From Gordonia aichiensis NBRC 108223 (GTDB lineage Bacteria > Actinomycetota > Actinomycetes > Mycobacteriales > Mycobacteriaceae), in assembly GCF_000332975.1 (NCBI RefSeq), contig NZ_BANR01000025.1:1-64000 (forward strand): 64,000 nt of DNA, written 5' to 3'. The notes beneath the pieces are model-generated. The model was not told the DNA's origin and did not search any database. It saw only the letters and a list, made by a program, of their open reading frames with translations. Of this stretch, positions 34,917 through 44,023 are shown one piece after another; position 1 is the stretch's first letter, and each line of letters starts with the position of its first letter. Both the position numbers and the translations under genes were made by a program.

Positions 34917-36266
34917 ATGGTGCGTTCCCCACTTCCCGGCCGCGCACCCATAGGTGGCCTCGATCGCGGCCCGAAGGGCGCCCTTGATCGCGTCCCGAAG
35001 GGCGCCTTCAGTGCCGTCGGGTGGGTGGCGGTCGGTTCGATGCTCGCCAACGTCTGCGCATACGCCGTGCATCTCGGTGCGGGCCGCTGGTGGCTGGGGC
35101 CCGCGGAATACGGCGAACTCGCCGTCCTGCTGTCGGCGCAGTTGGTGTTGACCGTCCCGGCCCTCGCGCTGCAGGCCGTGGTCGCGCGCGAGGTGGTGCG
35201 GGCTCGCGGCGATGCGCCGTCGGGTGGCGGCGACAGGCGGATAGGCGGTCTCGTCGTGCGATGTGCACTTGCCGTCGCTGCGCTCGTCGCCGTCGCCGTC
35301 CCGGTCGTCTCGGTCGTGGCATCGACGTCGTGGCCACAGACGCTTGCCGGGCTGTCGGCGGCTCCGCTACTCACAATCATCGGCGGCGGGCAGGGCATCC
35401 TGCAGGGGCGCCGACGATTCCGCACACTCGGCGTCGTCCTCGCTGCGGTCGGAGTCATGCGCACTGCGCCGATGATCGCGGCGCTCGCCGTGGGCGCAGG
35501 CCCGGCCGGAGGACTGCTCGCTGGAGCCGTCGGCACAGCGGTCGCTGCTGTCGTGGTGTGGGGAATCGCAGGGGCATCGAGGTCGGCCGGGCCGCTGCCG
35601 ACGGCGACTGTGGCCGCCCCCAACCTGCTCACCGTCATCCGCGCCTCGCAGGTGCAACTGGTGCTCGTCGTCGCCGTCTCGCTCGACGTGCTGCTCTCGA
35701 GGGCAGTCCTCGACCCGCGCGAGGCGGGGGTGTACGCCTTCGGTGCGATCGCGACGAAGGTCGCCTTCTGGCTGCCGCAGGCCGTCGGCGTCGTCGTCTA
35801 CCCACGACTCGCCGATCCGGCGACGTCACGTCGTTCGCTGCGGCAAGCGGCCGGGGTGGTGGCCGCCATCGGCCTGATGCTCACGGTGCTCGGCGCACTC
35901 GCCGGGCCGTTGCTCCCCGTGCTGATCGGCGACGACTATCGCCAACTGAGCCGGTTGCTCGGGCTCTTCGCCTACACCGGCGCCGCATTCTCGGTGCTGC
36001 AGGTGGGGCTGCTCGCGGCCATCGCACACGACCGCACGCGCATCTCGGCGCTCGCGTGGCTGTTCCTCGGTGTCGAGGCCGCCGCGATCGGGCTCCTCGG
36101 GCACAGCGTGACTGCGCTGGCAGTGATCACCGCGGTCGCGGCGACCGTCTCGGCGGTCACGACGACCCTTGTGGCTCTTCAGGTCTCGCATCCGGCCGCG
36201 CACCACGCCCTCGACGTCGGGGCCGGTGATCGTCGACCCAGCGCTGCCACCGACCCGGGAACGTGA
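34917..36266 (+). CDS. polysaccharide flippase-like membrane protein (MATE/Wzx superfamily)
   Basis: 449 aa from the ATG at 34917. Twelve or so hydrophobic helices begin with AFSAVGWVAVGSMLANVCAY and GPAEYGELAVLL, the pattern of PST/Wzx lipid-linked oligosaccharide flippases. A central charged segment lies near residues 105-115. The N-terminal 32 residues contain a tandem duplication (LDRGPKGA LDRVPKGA), encoded by two near-identical 24-bp units. It probably moves an isoprenoid-linked glycan across the inner membrane, fitting the glycosyltransferases around it. Its last 110 bases overlap the 3' end of the convergent DUF3068 gene. Confidence 0.82.
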   Translation: MVRSPLPGRAPIGGLDRGPKGALDRVPKGAFSAVGWVAVGSMLANVCAYAVHLGAGRWWLGPAEYGELAVLLSAQLVLTVPALALQAVVAREVVRARGDAPSGGGDRRIGGLVVRCALAVAALVAVAVPVVSVVASTSWPQTLAGLSAAPLLTIIGGGQGILQGRRRFRTLGVVLAAVGVMRTAPMIAALAVGAGPAGGLLAGAVGTAVAAVVVWGIAGASRSAGPLPTATVAAPNLLTVIRASQVQLVLVVAVSLDVLLSRAVLDPREAGVYAFGAIATKVAFWLPQAVGVVVYPRLADPATSRRSLRQAAGVVAAIGLMLTVLGALAGPLLPVLIGDDYRQLSRLLGLFAYTGAAFSVLQVGLLAAIAHDRTRISALAWLFLGVEAAAIGLLGHSVTALAVITAVAATVSAVTTTLVALQVSHPAAHHALDVGAGDRRPSAATDPGT

Positions 36267-37428
36267 GCACCGCGCCCGCGATCAGCGCGAGGACCCCGAC
36301 GATGCCCGCGATCAACGGCACCACCCGGCCCCAGAGGACGACGGGACCGGCCAGCGACGAGGCGGTGTCGGCCATCGCACGTTGTGTGGGCACGTCGAAG
36401 CCGAAGGTCGCGCGCAGATTGGTCAGCGACGCTCCGGCGTCCTCGGTGTCGGTACCCGCCACGCGGTAGGTCTGCTCGACGTCGACCCGCTCATCGAGGA
36501 TCACTCCGGTCGCGGCGTCGACCGAGATGTCCCAACGCGCTCGATGATGCAGTGTCGCGGTGACCTGCCTGCCCGGGTCGCCCCCGGTGATGCCGAACCA
36601 CGACGCCGGACGGGTGATGCGCGTGGCAGGGGTGCCGTCCGGTGCTCCGGAGCCGATTGCGGCGAGGTCGGTGTCGGGGATGTCGGCGCGATAGCGGATC
36701 GCGGTCCGACCGCCGACCTGTGACTGTCCCGCATCGACGAGCGGGACGGTTCGACGTGTGGTCACGTCGAAGTACTGTGCGCCAGACGTCGGTGGATCGA
36801 AGGGCAGCACGTAGGTGTAACCACGTCGATCCGACGCTGCGACCGGCGCCGAGTTGGCGTCGTACTGGATCTCGGAGTTGCCCCGCGCCCCGTCGACCGC
36901 GCCGAGGTCGGGCAGTGCGGAGCGTCGGTTCAGCGTGATGCGGTCGGTGACAGCCGACACCGTCGGCGAGGTGCACGCGTCGGCACCTCCGGCAGGGGCA
37001 ACGTCGCTGCCCGGGCGCGCGGCGTCGGACTCGGCTTCTTTCCCGTCGAGCCAGATGCGGTCGGCCTGCACGGACGCGCCCGCCTGCAGCGTGACCCTCC
37101 GCGAGTCGGCAGGGCGCACCGCGACGACGCGCTGCTGGCGTACAAGAGTTGCGTCGAGGAGTCGAGCACGCGGGGTGTTCAGTGAGCACCTGTCGAGAAT
37201 CTGCGCGTGCCGGTCGTCGGACATCCCCGCTGTCGAGACAGTGGTCTGGTCGGTGCTCAGCGGAATGCTGCGCAGCCGATCGACGAACAGCGTAGGCAGC
37301 GCGATGGTGACCGCGATCAGGAATGCGCCGAGGAAGATGAGGGTCGGGCCGATGAGGTCGGCCGTGGTGAAGCGGCTCGGGGTCGATGGGTCCGGGCTTG
37401 ACGGGCTCGGGGTCCGGGCCTCTGGCAT
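36157..37428 (-). CDS. DUF3068 (PorA family) protein, Rv0227c-like
   Basis: 423 aa from the ATG at 37428. One N-terminal helix (about 28-48, LIGPTLIFLGAFLIAVTIALP) and one C-terminal helix (about 368-390) enclose a large extracytoplasmic beta-rich domain. This has the family pattern RGYTYVLPFDPPTSGAQYFD, ASWFGITGG, and the closing VEQTYRVAGTDTEDAG. The C-terminal tail is Arg/Pro-rich. Published work on the corynebacterial and M. smegmatis homologues links DUF3068 proteins to lipomannan maturation and LAM synthesis (as I recall). It is divergent from tmaT by 58 bp, as in corynebacteria, and overlaps the flippase gene in convergent orientation. Confidence 0.87.
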   Translation of the reverse strand: MPEARTPSPSSPDPSTPSRFTTADLIGPTLIFLGAFLIAVTIALPTLFVDRLRSIPLSTDQTTVSTAGMSDDRHAQILDRCSLNTPRARLLDATLVRQQRVVAVRPADSRRVTLQAGASVQADRIWLDGKEAESDAARPGSDVAPAGGADACTSPTVSAVTDRITLNRRSALPDLGAVDGARGNSEIQYDANSAPVAASDRRGYTYVLPFDPPTSGAQYFDVTTRRTVPLVDAGQSQVGGRTAIRYRADIPDTDLAAIGSGAPDGTPATRITRPASWFGITGGDPGRQVTATLHHRARWDISVDAATGVILDERVDVEQTYRVAGTDTEDAGASLTNLRATFGFDVPTQRAMADTASSLAGPVVLWGRVVPLIAGIVGVLALIAGAVLTFPGRWQRWVDDHRPRRRGRGARPDARPEEPQGSS

Positions 37429-37486
37429 GGGCACGACACTACTGTTCGACCTCGGGACGCAGGCGTGGTGGCCGTATTCTGGTCTG

Positions 37487-38881
37487 ATGCCAGCTGGACC
37501 GACGACGCCGAGCACACCGGCGCGCCGATTCTTCCCTCAGCTCGAGGGCATGCGCGCGGTGGCTGCGCTCGGAGTGCTCACCACGCACGTCGCCTTCCAG
37601 ACCGGGGCCGTCGGGCTGCCCGTGCTCGGCCCGATCCTCGGCCGTCTCGATCTGGCCGTCGCCCTGTTCTTCGCTCTGTCGGGTTTTTTGCTGTGGCGGC
37701 CCTGGGTGGCGAGCGCACACGGCTGGTCGAACGGACATCGTGTGGCGCGCGCGCCGCACCCGCCGATCCGCCGCTATCTTCGCCACCGCGTGGTGCGCAT
37801 CTGGCCCGCGTACCTGGTTGTGGTCGTCGTCGTCCTCACACTGCTGCCCGAGGCGCAGGGGGCGGATGCGACGGTGTGGCTGGCCAATCTGACGCTCACG
37901 CAGGTGTTCGTGCCACTGTCGTTGACCGCGGGCCTGACCCAGATGTGGAGCCTGTCGGTCGAGGTCGCCTTCTATCTGCTGCTGCCGCTACTCGGCCTGG
38001 TCCTGTTCGCCCTGCGCGGTCGCAGCGTCGCCGCACGCATCCCGGTGTTGCTCGCGCTCGGTGCGGTGAGTCTGTCGTGGGGGTGGATCGCCGAGTTCCT
38101 CCCGACACCCGACGGGGTCGAACCGACGAACTGGGTCGTCGGACATCTGCCGTGGTTCGTCGCGGGGCTGATACTCGCCGAGGTGGCGGGCGCCGACGAA
38201 CTGGGCAGCGCGACCCGATTCACTCGTGTGGTCGCGGCGATCGGGTCACGGCGCCGCTCGATGCTCGTCGTCTTCGTCATCGCCTATGGCCTGGCATGCA
38301 CGCCCATCGCGGGTCCCACCGGACTCGGCGTGCTCGCCCCGTGGCAGTTCGCGGTGAAGATGGCACTCGGTGCGATCTGCGGCTTCGCGCTCCTCGCCCC
38401 GCTGATCTGTTCGGACGGAACGCGCGGGATCGGCGCCCGATTCTCCGATCGGCCATTCCCCGTCCTCACCTCGCCACCGATGCTCGCACTCGGGAGGTGG
38501 TCGTACGGCATCTTCATCTGGCACGTCGCCGTGCTCGCGGTGGTGTTCGGGCTGTTCGGGATCGTGCCGTTCACCGGCCACACCGCGGTGGTCTGGCTCA
38601 TCACCGCCATCCTCAGCATCGGGATCGCCGCGGCGAGCTACGCCTTCGTCGAGGAGCCGTCGCGCGACCGGCTGCGTCGTCGAGAGTCGCGCCATCGAGA
38701 GGAGTTGCGGCGTCAGGAAGAATCGGGCCGAGACGAATCGCGGCGTCGAGAAGCGGCGCGTGCCGTGCGCAGCCATCGGGAGAGCGCTGGTGACGGCGAG
38801 TCCGACGACGGCGGGCCCGGAGCCACTGCGACAAGTGCCGAGGAGACCACACTGGCCACCGCGACGAACGCCGGTAGCTGA
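37487..38881 (+). CDS. tmaT: acyltransferase 3 family protein, TmaT (TMM acetyltransferase)
   Basis: 464 aa from the ATG at 37487. The acyltransferase-3 fold begins with FFPQLEGMRAVAALGVLTTHVAF, holding the conserved His, then FFALSGFLLWRPW and RRYLRHRVVRIWPAY. About ten helices are visible. The tail after residue 385 is a charged Arg/Glu coil followed by a Ser/Thr/Ala-rich end. In corynebacteria TmaT acetylates trehalose monomycolate before MmpL transport; the pairing with a divergent DUF3068 gene is the same there and in Rv0227c/Rv0228. The last 169 bases overlap aftD in convergent orientation, so the coiled tail and the end of AftD are encoded on opposite strands of the same DNA. Confidence 0.87.
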   Translation: MPAGPTTPSTPARRFFPQLEGMRAVAALGVLTTHVAFQTGAVGLPVLGPILGRLDLAVALFFALSGFLLWRPWVASAHGWSNGHRVARAPHPPIRRYLRHRVVRIWPAYLVVVVVVLTLLPEAQGADATVWLANLTLTQVFVPLSLTAGLTQMWSLSVEVAFYLLLPLLGLVLFALRGRSVAARIPVLLALGAVSLSWGWIAEFLPTPDGVEPTNWVVGHLPWFVAGLILAEVAGADELGSATRFTRVVAAIGSRRRSMLVVFVIAYGLACTPIAGPTGLGVLAPWQFAVKMALGAICGFALLAPLICSDGTRGIGARFSDRPFPVLTSPPMLALGRWSYGIFIWHVAVLAVVFGLFGIVPFTGHTAVVWLITAILSIGIAAASYAFVEEPSRDRLRRRESRHREELRRQEESGRDESRRREAARAVRSHRESAGDGESDDGGPGATATSAEETTLATATNAGS

Positions 38882-41800
38882 ACCCACCACGCGAACCCGT
38901 TGTAGCCCGCGTCGGCATGCCACGGCCCCGCTGCGAGGCCGACTGTCGCGCCCATCATCGACACAAACGTCAGCACCACTCGCGCCTTCGGTCGCAGCAC
39001 CGCGACGACAGCACCGACCACCACCGAGGCCACCAGGCCCCACCAGCCCGCCAGCAGCCAGGACATCGACAGCCAGCCCACACCGGCAAGCACCACGAGC
39101 GGTGTGGACATCGGGCCGGGTGACTGCGTCGCAGCGTCCGGCTCGCGGCGACTGCGGGCAGGCCAGAGCGCGGCCACGAAGAGCAGTGCGAGCATCACGA
39201 ATCCGATGAGCAACGCCCAACGGTATGGCGAGTCGTAACGGAACTCGAGAGCAACGGTCCCCGACGCTCCGGCAGGTACCCGGTACCCCTGCTGCCAGCC
39301 GTTCACCACGACCGGCTGAAGCTCGGTCGTCCCCAGCCGCGCGCGCCACCCGGGGTTCTCGCTCTCCGGGACGACGAGCAGCCGAGGTGTGTCGGAGGCA
39401 TCGACGTGCACCGAACGCGACGTCGCCGACCAGGTCAGCACGCGCGGCTGCGTAGTCGCCGCTGCTCGTCCGGCACCACCCTCCGACGTCGCCGACGTGC
39501 CGTACCCGCCACCGGCGTCGAGTCCGACGGTGTCGACGGTGAATGCGCTGCCCGGATTGGCCGACAGTTCCTGTTCTCCCGCGCCGAGCTGCACGGTGGG
39601 CGTACAGGGACGTGCGACGACCGGCTCACCGCTGCGTAGCGCGCCGGCGGTCGTCGTGATCTGCATGCCGATCACCTGGCCGGACACCGTGATCCCCACG
39701 CCGCCATCGCATCCCACGGAGATCGGGCGGTCGTCGTCGGTCGCCTGCGCTGTCGGTCTCGGTTCCACCTCGACCTCGGCGATCCCGGTCGGTGCGGTGC
39801 TGGTGAAGCCGAGGCTGTTGACGTCGATGAGGTCGCGCCGTTCGAGCACGGTCAACGAGATGTGGTCGGTCACGGCTGGTTTCAGCTCGACGACGCCGTC
39901 GCCGGTCACCGTGTGTTCCTGTGGCCCGTCGCCGAGATCGACCGACACCCGCGTCGGTGCCGCGGGGTAGTCGCGCGGCACGACGAGGCGCAGGCGCTCG
40001 ACGCGTTGGGCAGCGGGGAGGGAGATGTCGAGTCGGGGCCGTGAGGTACGGCCGGGCCTGTCGTCGTCGCGAGCGGTCCAGACTGTTGTCGGATCGCCGT
40101 CGACCGCGGCCTGCGCAGACCCGCGGGGGTCCGACACCGCGGACGGGCCCCGCGCGGTCACGGCTCCCGGTCGAGCCAGCAAGGCGTTGAGCCCGTCACC
40201 TGGTCTCGGGCGCAGCACCATCACGGGCGCGACAGTGGTCTGGCGGGGAACCGATAGTGCCCGCGTCATCACCCCCGGCGTCTCGGGTGAGAGTCCCAGG
40301 CCGCCGGCGCATCTGACGACGTCCGTGGCGGACGAGTGCGCACTGCCCGGGGTGTTGTCGAGAAGGCAACTCGACCGCCCCGAGAGCTCCTGGGAGAGCA
40401 CCCAGCTCGATACCGTTGTGTCGGAGCTCAGCGCCGGCAGCACGACGCGGTGCCGGATGGTCAGGGGCATACCAGACGAGAGGTCGGTGAGGCCGACCTC
40501 GCCGAGCGCGAACTGGTTTCCGGCAGTACCGTTCTCGGTGCTGATCGCACGGATCGAGACCCAGCGGGTCGCACCGCTCGGAGCCGTCACCGTCACGGGC
40601 TTGTTCGGTTTGACGCCCTGCGCAACGGTCGTGCCCGCCTCGGTGGAGATCAGAATCGACGACACGTCGGGTCCCAGCGCCTTGGCGGTGGTCAGGCGGA
40701 TGGCGAGATCGCTTCGCGGACGGGTGAAGTCGAGTCGCAGCCACTGTCCGACCGCGGATGACAACCCGCTGCTGGCCCACGCCGTCGCCGTATCACCATC
40801 GAACGCTGCGGCCGGGGAGTTGGCGGGTGAGGTCTGGCCGGGCTGCGTGGCGTCCGATGCCGAGCCGGAGGTCGAGACCGACACTTCGCCGGGTGCGTTG
40901 TCGAGGAGCCACTGGCCCTCGACGAGTGGCTGCCCGTCGACCGGATAGTCCGGCGCCGCATTATGCGTCCGGCGCGCATCACCGGGCGCACGGACGGCCG
41001 AGCTGTGATCGTCGACGCGTCCGAAGTCGGTCTCGCGGTCGGCGGGGGTGTCGGTCACGACCACAGGTGCCGGGCCGAGATCTGCGCGACGGGCATCGGC
41101 GGAGAGGATCGAGGGACCCAATGGTGCCATCCCGAGTCGCGAGCGCAGATCCTGCACCGCGGCAACCGATTCCGGTCCACCGGAGATTCTCGTGGCGTGC
41201 CCGGCGTCGGTCAGGACCGGTCCGGTGCCGGGGAACGCCGCCACATCCGCGCCGCCGGCGTGCTCGACGGCGAAGATCTGGATCGCGGGCATGTCAGGAC
41301 GTAACCCGTTGTCACGCACCACATCACGTGCCGACGGCGGGCCGACGCGCGGCCCGAAGATCGCGACGCGTCGCAACCCTGGCGAGCCCGTCAGTGCTTG
41401 TTGAGCCAGCAGTGGACGGGCCGACCGTGACGTCTCGGGGTCGAGATCGGCTCGGAGGACCACGAAGTCGATGCCCTGCCCTGCCAGTGTCGCGGCCAGG
41501 CCGGGAGACGATCGCCCTGCGGCGATGTCGCGCTGGACCGAGTCCATGGCCCGGATGGTGCCCGGAGGGGTCAGCGGGATCGCGTCGCGCACCGACCAGG
41601 GCGTCGTCGACAGCGGCTGGAGGGGTTCGTCGCGGGTCAGTCCCCACAGCTGGTCGGCGAAGGGGGAACCGGGAACGACGAGGGCCCGCCCGGGATGGGC
41701 TGCGCCGTCCGCATCGTCGGCGGCACCGGTGTCCTCGGCGTTGGCGTGCTCGCGTAACCAGTCGGCTGTCTGCTGCCAGTATCCGGGGATGGACCGGTAG

Positions 41801-43233
41801 GTGCCGTCTGGGGCGAGTTGCCCGGTCCACACCAGCGACCCCGCGCCGATCAGGGCGACGACGAGCACCATCGTCGCAGCGACCGGGCGCGAGCGCTGCG
41901 GATGGGCGAACGCGGAGAACGTCTCTGGAAGCGAGGCTGTGCCGGGTAATGGCACGCGGGCGAGAAGGTGAGCGAACCCGAGTACCAGGGGGATCCGGAC
42001 GAACGGCTCGAACTTGTGGATGTTGCGGAGAAAAGCGCCGGGGCCGTCGAGGAAGACGCGCACCGGTTCGGCGATCGGTGATCCCCATCCGCCCGCATAG
42101 CCGACGCACATCAGTACGAGGCCGACGACGAGGATGGTCACCCACCGACCGCGAAACGGCATGCGTCGCATGCACAGTCCGGCAAGCCCTGCTGCCGCGA
42201 GTGTTCCGGTGGCGAGCACCGCGGCCGGTTGTGTGGTCAACACGGCCCCCGCGACACGCTCGGGCGAGACGAATGGCGTCCACGAACTCGTTCCGCGCAG
42301 AACCTCGGTGAGCGATGTCCATTGCGTTGTCACGCGCGAGGATTCGATGAAGTCGAGGAAAGGCGGTGACACGCGCGAGAGGATCAGCAGCGGCACCGCC
42401 CACCACGCGCACGCGAGCACGAGCCCCCCGGCCCACGCCGCGCCGAAACGAAGAGCGCGTGTGCGATGACTGGTCGTGGCGCTCTGCCCGGACGAACCAG
42501 GTGTGCGGGCCGACGCGATCGAGAGAGCCCACCACACGACGGCGACCCCGAGCGCGGCCATCGTGGCGACGGCGTTCACTGCTCCCATCAGCGCAACGGC
42601 GACCGCCGATCGGCACGCATCACGCCACAGCGGATAGGGCGATCCCCGATCGGCGTCGAGTGCGCGGACGACCGGGATCAACACCCACGGCGCGAGCATC
42701 ATCGGCAGTGTCTCCGACGAGATCGAACCCAGCGTCGTCAGGACCCGTGGACTGAGCACGAAGACCAGAGCGGCGAGAAATCGTGAACCGGGTGAGCCGA
42801 TCCGGAGCAGTTCGGCCAGCCGCACGATGCCCACGAACCCGACCGTCAGGAGGATCGCCCACCACAAACGCTGGGTGATCCACGGCGGGATGTGCGCCAG
42901 CTCGCCTGCCGCGAAGAACGCGCCGTGCGGGAAGAAGTATCCGTATGCCTGATTCTGTACCTGGCCCATCGGCGCCGTGGGCGTCCACAGGTGGGCTGCC
43001 CTGGCCAGAAAGCCGAGCGGGTTGGCGGTGAGGTCGAGTTTGGTGTCGGCCGAGATCCGTCCCGGCGACTGCAGCAGGCTGACGATCAGCGCCACGAGAA
43101 AGACGACGCCGACGCCGCGTCGGCCTACTTGCTTCTCCGCTGCGCGGTCGAGAGTTCTCAGTTGCGAGGTGCGCTCACTTGTCGTCGGCGGTCTGGCGCG
43201 AGCCGTAGTCGACAGACCCCTGGACGAAGCCAC
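38713..43233 (-). CDS. aftD: alpha-(1->3)-arabinofuranosyltransferase AftD
   Basis: 1506 aa from a GTG at 43233. The true start is uncertain, because no ATG lies close to the first helix and the GTG is inside the DUF2613 gene. The N-terminal GT-C part starts GVVFLVALIVSLLQSPGRISADTKLDL; the Asp of DTKLDL is the expected catalytic acid in the first loop. NQAYGYFFPHGAFF and WITQRLWWAILLTVGF follow, as in Rv0236c. About 11 helices reach to residue 480. A huge extracytoplasmic part has carbohydrate-binding discoidin-like segments (for example AAFDGDTATAWASS and AAVDGDPTTVWTA), then closing helices near 1375-1480. It adds arabinose branches to arabinogalactan or LAM using decaprenyl-phosphoryl-arabinose. 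The overlap with the DUF2613 gene upstream indicates coupled expression. Confidence 0.92.
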   Translation of the reverse strand: MASSRGLSTTARARPPTTSERTSQLRTLDRAAEKQVGRRGVGVVFLVALIVSLLQSPGRISADTKLDLTANPLGFLARAAHLWTPTAPMGQVQNQAYGYFFPHGAFFAAGELAHIPPWITQRLWWAILLTVGFVGIVRLAELLRIGSPGSRFLAALVFVLSPRVLTTLGSISSETLPMMLAPWVLIPVVRALDADRGSPYPLWRDACRSAVAVALMGAVNAVATMAALGVAVVWWALSIASARTPGSSGQSATTSHRTRALRFGAAWAGGLVLACAWWAVPLLILSRVSPPFLDFIESSRVTTQWTSLTEVLRGTSSWTPFVSPERVAGAVLTTQPAAVLATGTLAAAGLAGLCMRRMPFRGRWVTILVVGLVLMCVGYAGGWGSPIAEPVRVFLDGPGAFLRNIHKFEPFVRIPLVLGFAHLLARVPLPGTASLPETFSAFAHPQRSRPVAATMVLVVALIGAGSLVWTGQLAPDGTYRSIPGYWQQTADWLREHANAEDTGAADDADGAAHPGRALVVPGSPFADQLWGLTRDEPLQPLSTTPWSVRDAIPLTPPGTIRAMDSVQRDIAAGRSSPGLAATLAGQGIDFVVLRADLDPETSRSARPLLAQQALTGSPGLRRVAIFGPRVGPPSARDVVRDNGLRPDMPAIQIFAVEHAGGADVAAFPGTGPVLTDAGHATRISGGPESVAAVQDLRSRLGMAPLGPSILSADARRADLGPAPVVVTDTPADRETDFGRVDDHSSAVRAPGDARRTHNAAPDYPVDGQPLVEGQWLLDNAPGEVSVSTSGSASDATQPGQTSPANSPAAAFDGDTATAWASSGLSSAVGQWLRLDFTRPRSDLAIRLTTAKALGPDVSSILISTEAGTTVAQGVKPNKPVTVTAPSGATRWVSIRAISTENGTAGNQFALGEVGLTDLSSGMPLTIRHRVVLPALSSDTTVSSWVLSQELSGRSSCLLDNTPGSAHSSATDVVRCAGGLGLSPETPGVMTRALSVPRQTTVAPVMVLRPRPGDGLNALLARPGAVTARGPSAVSDPRGSAQAAVDGDPTTVWTARDDDRPGRTSRPRLDISLPAAQRVERLRLVVPRDYPAAPTRVSVDLGDGPQEHTVTGDGVVELKPAVTDHISLTVLERRDLIDVNSLGFTSTAPTGIAEVEVEPRPTAQATDDDRPISVGCDGGVGITVSGQVIGMQITTTAGALRSGEPVVARPCTPTVQLGAGEQELSANPGSAFTVDTVGLDAGGGYGTSATSEGGAGRAAATTQPRVLTWSATSRSVHVDASDTPRLLVVPESENPGWRARLGTTELQPVVVNGWQQGYRVPAGASGTVALEFRYDSPYRWALLIGFVMLALLFVAALWPARSRREPDAATQSPGPMSTPLVVLAGVGWLSMSWLLAGWWGLVASVVVGAVVAVLRPKARVVLTFVSMMGATVGLAAGPWHADAGYNGFAWWVQLPAFVAVASVVSSALVAVAPGPPSSDSPSPALSRWLRTARAASRRRDSSRPDSS

Positions 43234-43372
43234 TGTTGGGGTTGATGTTGTTGACGTCGGTCGACGGACTGTTCTCCGACGCGATCGCTCCGCCGAGGAA
43301 GACCGCACCCAGGCCGACGAGGATGCCGGCGATACCGGCCACGGCACCGGCGATCAGGCGGTTGTTGCGCAT
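43175..43372 (-). CDS. DUF2613 small membrane protein (Rv0236A-like)
   Basis: 65 aa. An N-terminal Arg-Asn-Asn start is followed by one helix, LIAGAVAGIAGILVGLGAVFLGG, and a short polar tail with NNINPNSGFVQGSVDYGSR. This fits the DUF2613 family, always found just upstream of aftD in mycolate actinobacteria (as I recall). Its end overlaps the proposed aftD start. It may be a small AftD partner; that is inference from the fixed pairing. Confidence 0.88.
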   Translation of the reverse strand: MRNNRLIAGAVAGIAGILVGLGAVFLGGAIASENSPSTDVNNINPNSGFVQGSVDYGSRQTADDK

Positions 43373-43403
43373 GCGGACGAAACTACCATTTCACGCGGCG
43401 AGG

Positions 43404-44009
43404 TCAGATGGTGATCTCCGGGCGTGGCTGCGACTCGCACTTCGCCGGAACGACGAAGACAGGCCGGTGACAGTGCTTGAGTACCCGCTCGGCGACGGAC
43501 GAGCGCAGCAGGGCCTTGAAGCCGGTGGCGCCGCGGGTACCGGTGACCAACAGGTCGACGTCGAGGGAGTCGGCAGCGGAGATGAGCGCTGCCCATACCG
43601 TCGAATCGGCTTCGACCAGCGTTCCCGTGGCCTGCAGCCCGCACTCGGTGGCGAGTGCGACGCCGCGCGCGTTGGTGTCGACGGCCTCGCGTTCGAGCGC
43701 CTCGTCGACCTCGATCTCTGCTCTCGTGTCCAGATACGGCTGCATCCCTGCGGCCAGTGACGACACCCGGGGCGCGCTCATCGCGCCCGGCTCCCAGGCG
43801 GTGACCACGTGGGCCATGCGGGCGCGGAGGAAATGTGCGGCGTAGCGGATGGCGCGATCGGCGTTGGGAGAGCCGTCATAGGCGATCATCAGTGTCTGCC
43901 CGTGGTCGGGTTCACCGGATGTGACCTTCTCGCGCTTACCAGCTCCACCGGGGCCATGTGGGCCGGTGGGGGAGGGTGACGACCCCGCAGCCATGGGGAA
44001 ATCGTACAT
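43404..44009 (-). CDS. universal stress protein (UspA family)
   Basis: 201 aa from the ATG at 44009; an ATG at 43994 is also possible. A Gly/Pro/Ser-rich N-terminal 30 residues precede a single Usp domain: TLMIAYDGSPNADRAIRYAA (first strand and ATP-site Asp), AHVVTAWEPG, then DLLVTGTRGATGFKALLRSSVAERVLKHCHRPVFVVP. The GxRGxxGxxxxLLRSS pattern is the ATP-binding form of the family. The gene is divergent from lpqI with only 14 bp between the start codons, and lies 31 bp upstream of the DUF2613 gene on the same strand. Confidence 0.9.
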   Translation of the reverse strand: MYDFPMAAGSSPSPTGPHGPGGAGKREKVTSGEPDHGQTLMIAYDGSPNADRAIRYAAHFLRARMAHVVTAWEPGAMSAPRVSSLAAGMQPYLDTRAEIEVDEALEREAVDTNARGVALATECGLQATGTLVEADSTVWAALISAADSLDVDLLVTGTRGATGFKALLRSSVAERVLKHCHRPVFVVPAKCESQPRPEITI

Positions 44010-44023
44010 GCCAGACTCGATAC

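Noticed and set aside
38713..38881. A frameshift at the end of tmaT or aftD causing a false overlap
   Set aside because: Both tails keep the codon pattern of low-complexity charged ends, and no alternative earlier stop becomes available by an obvious single-base change.
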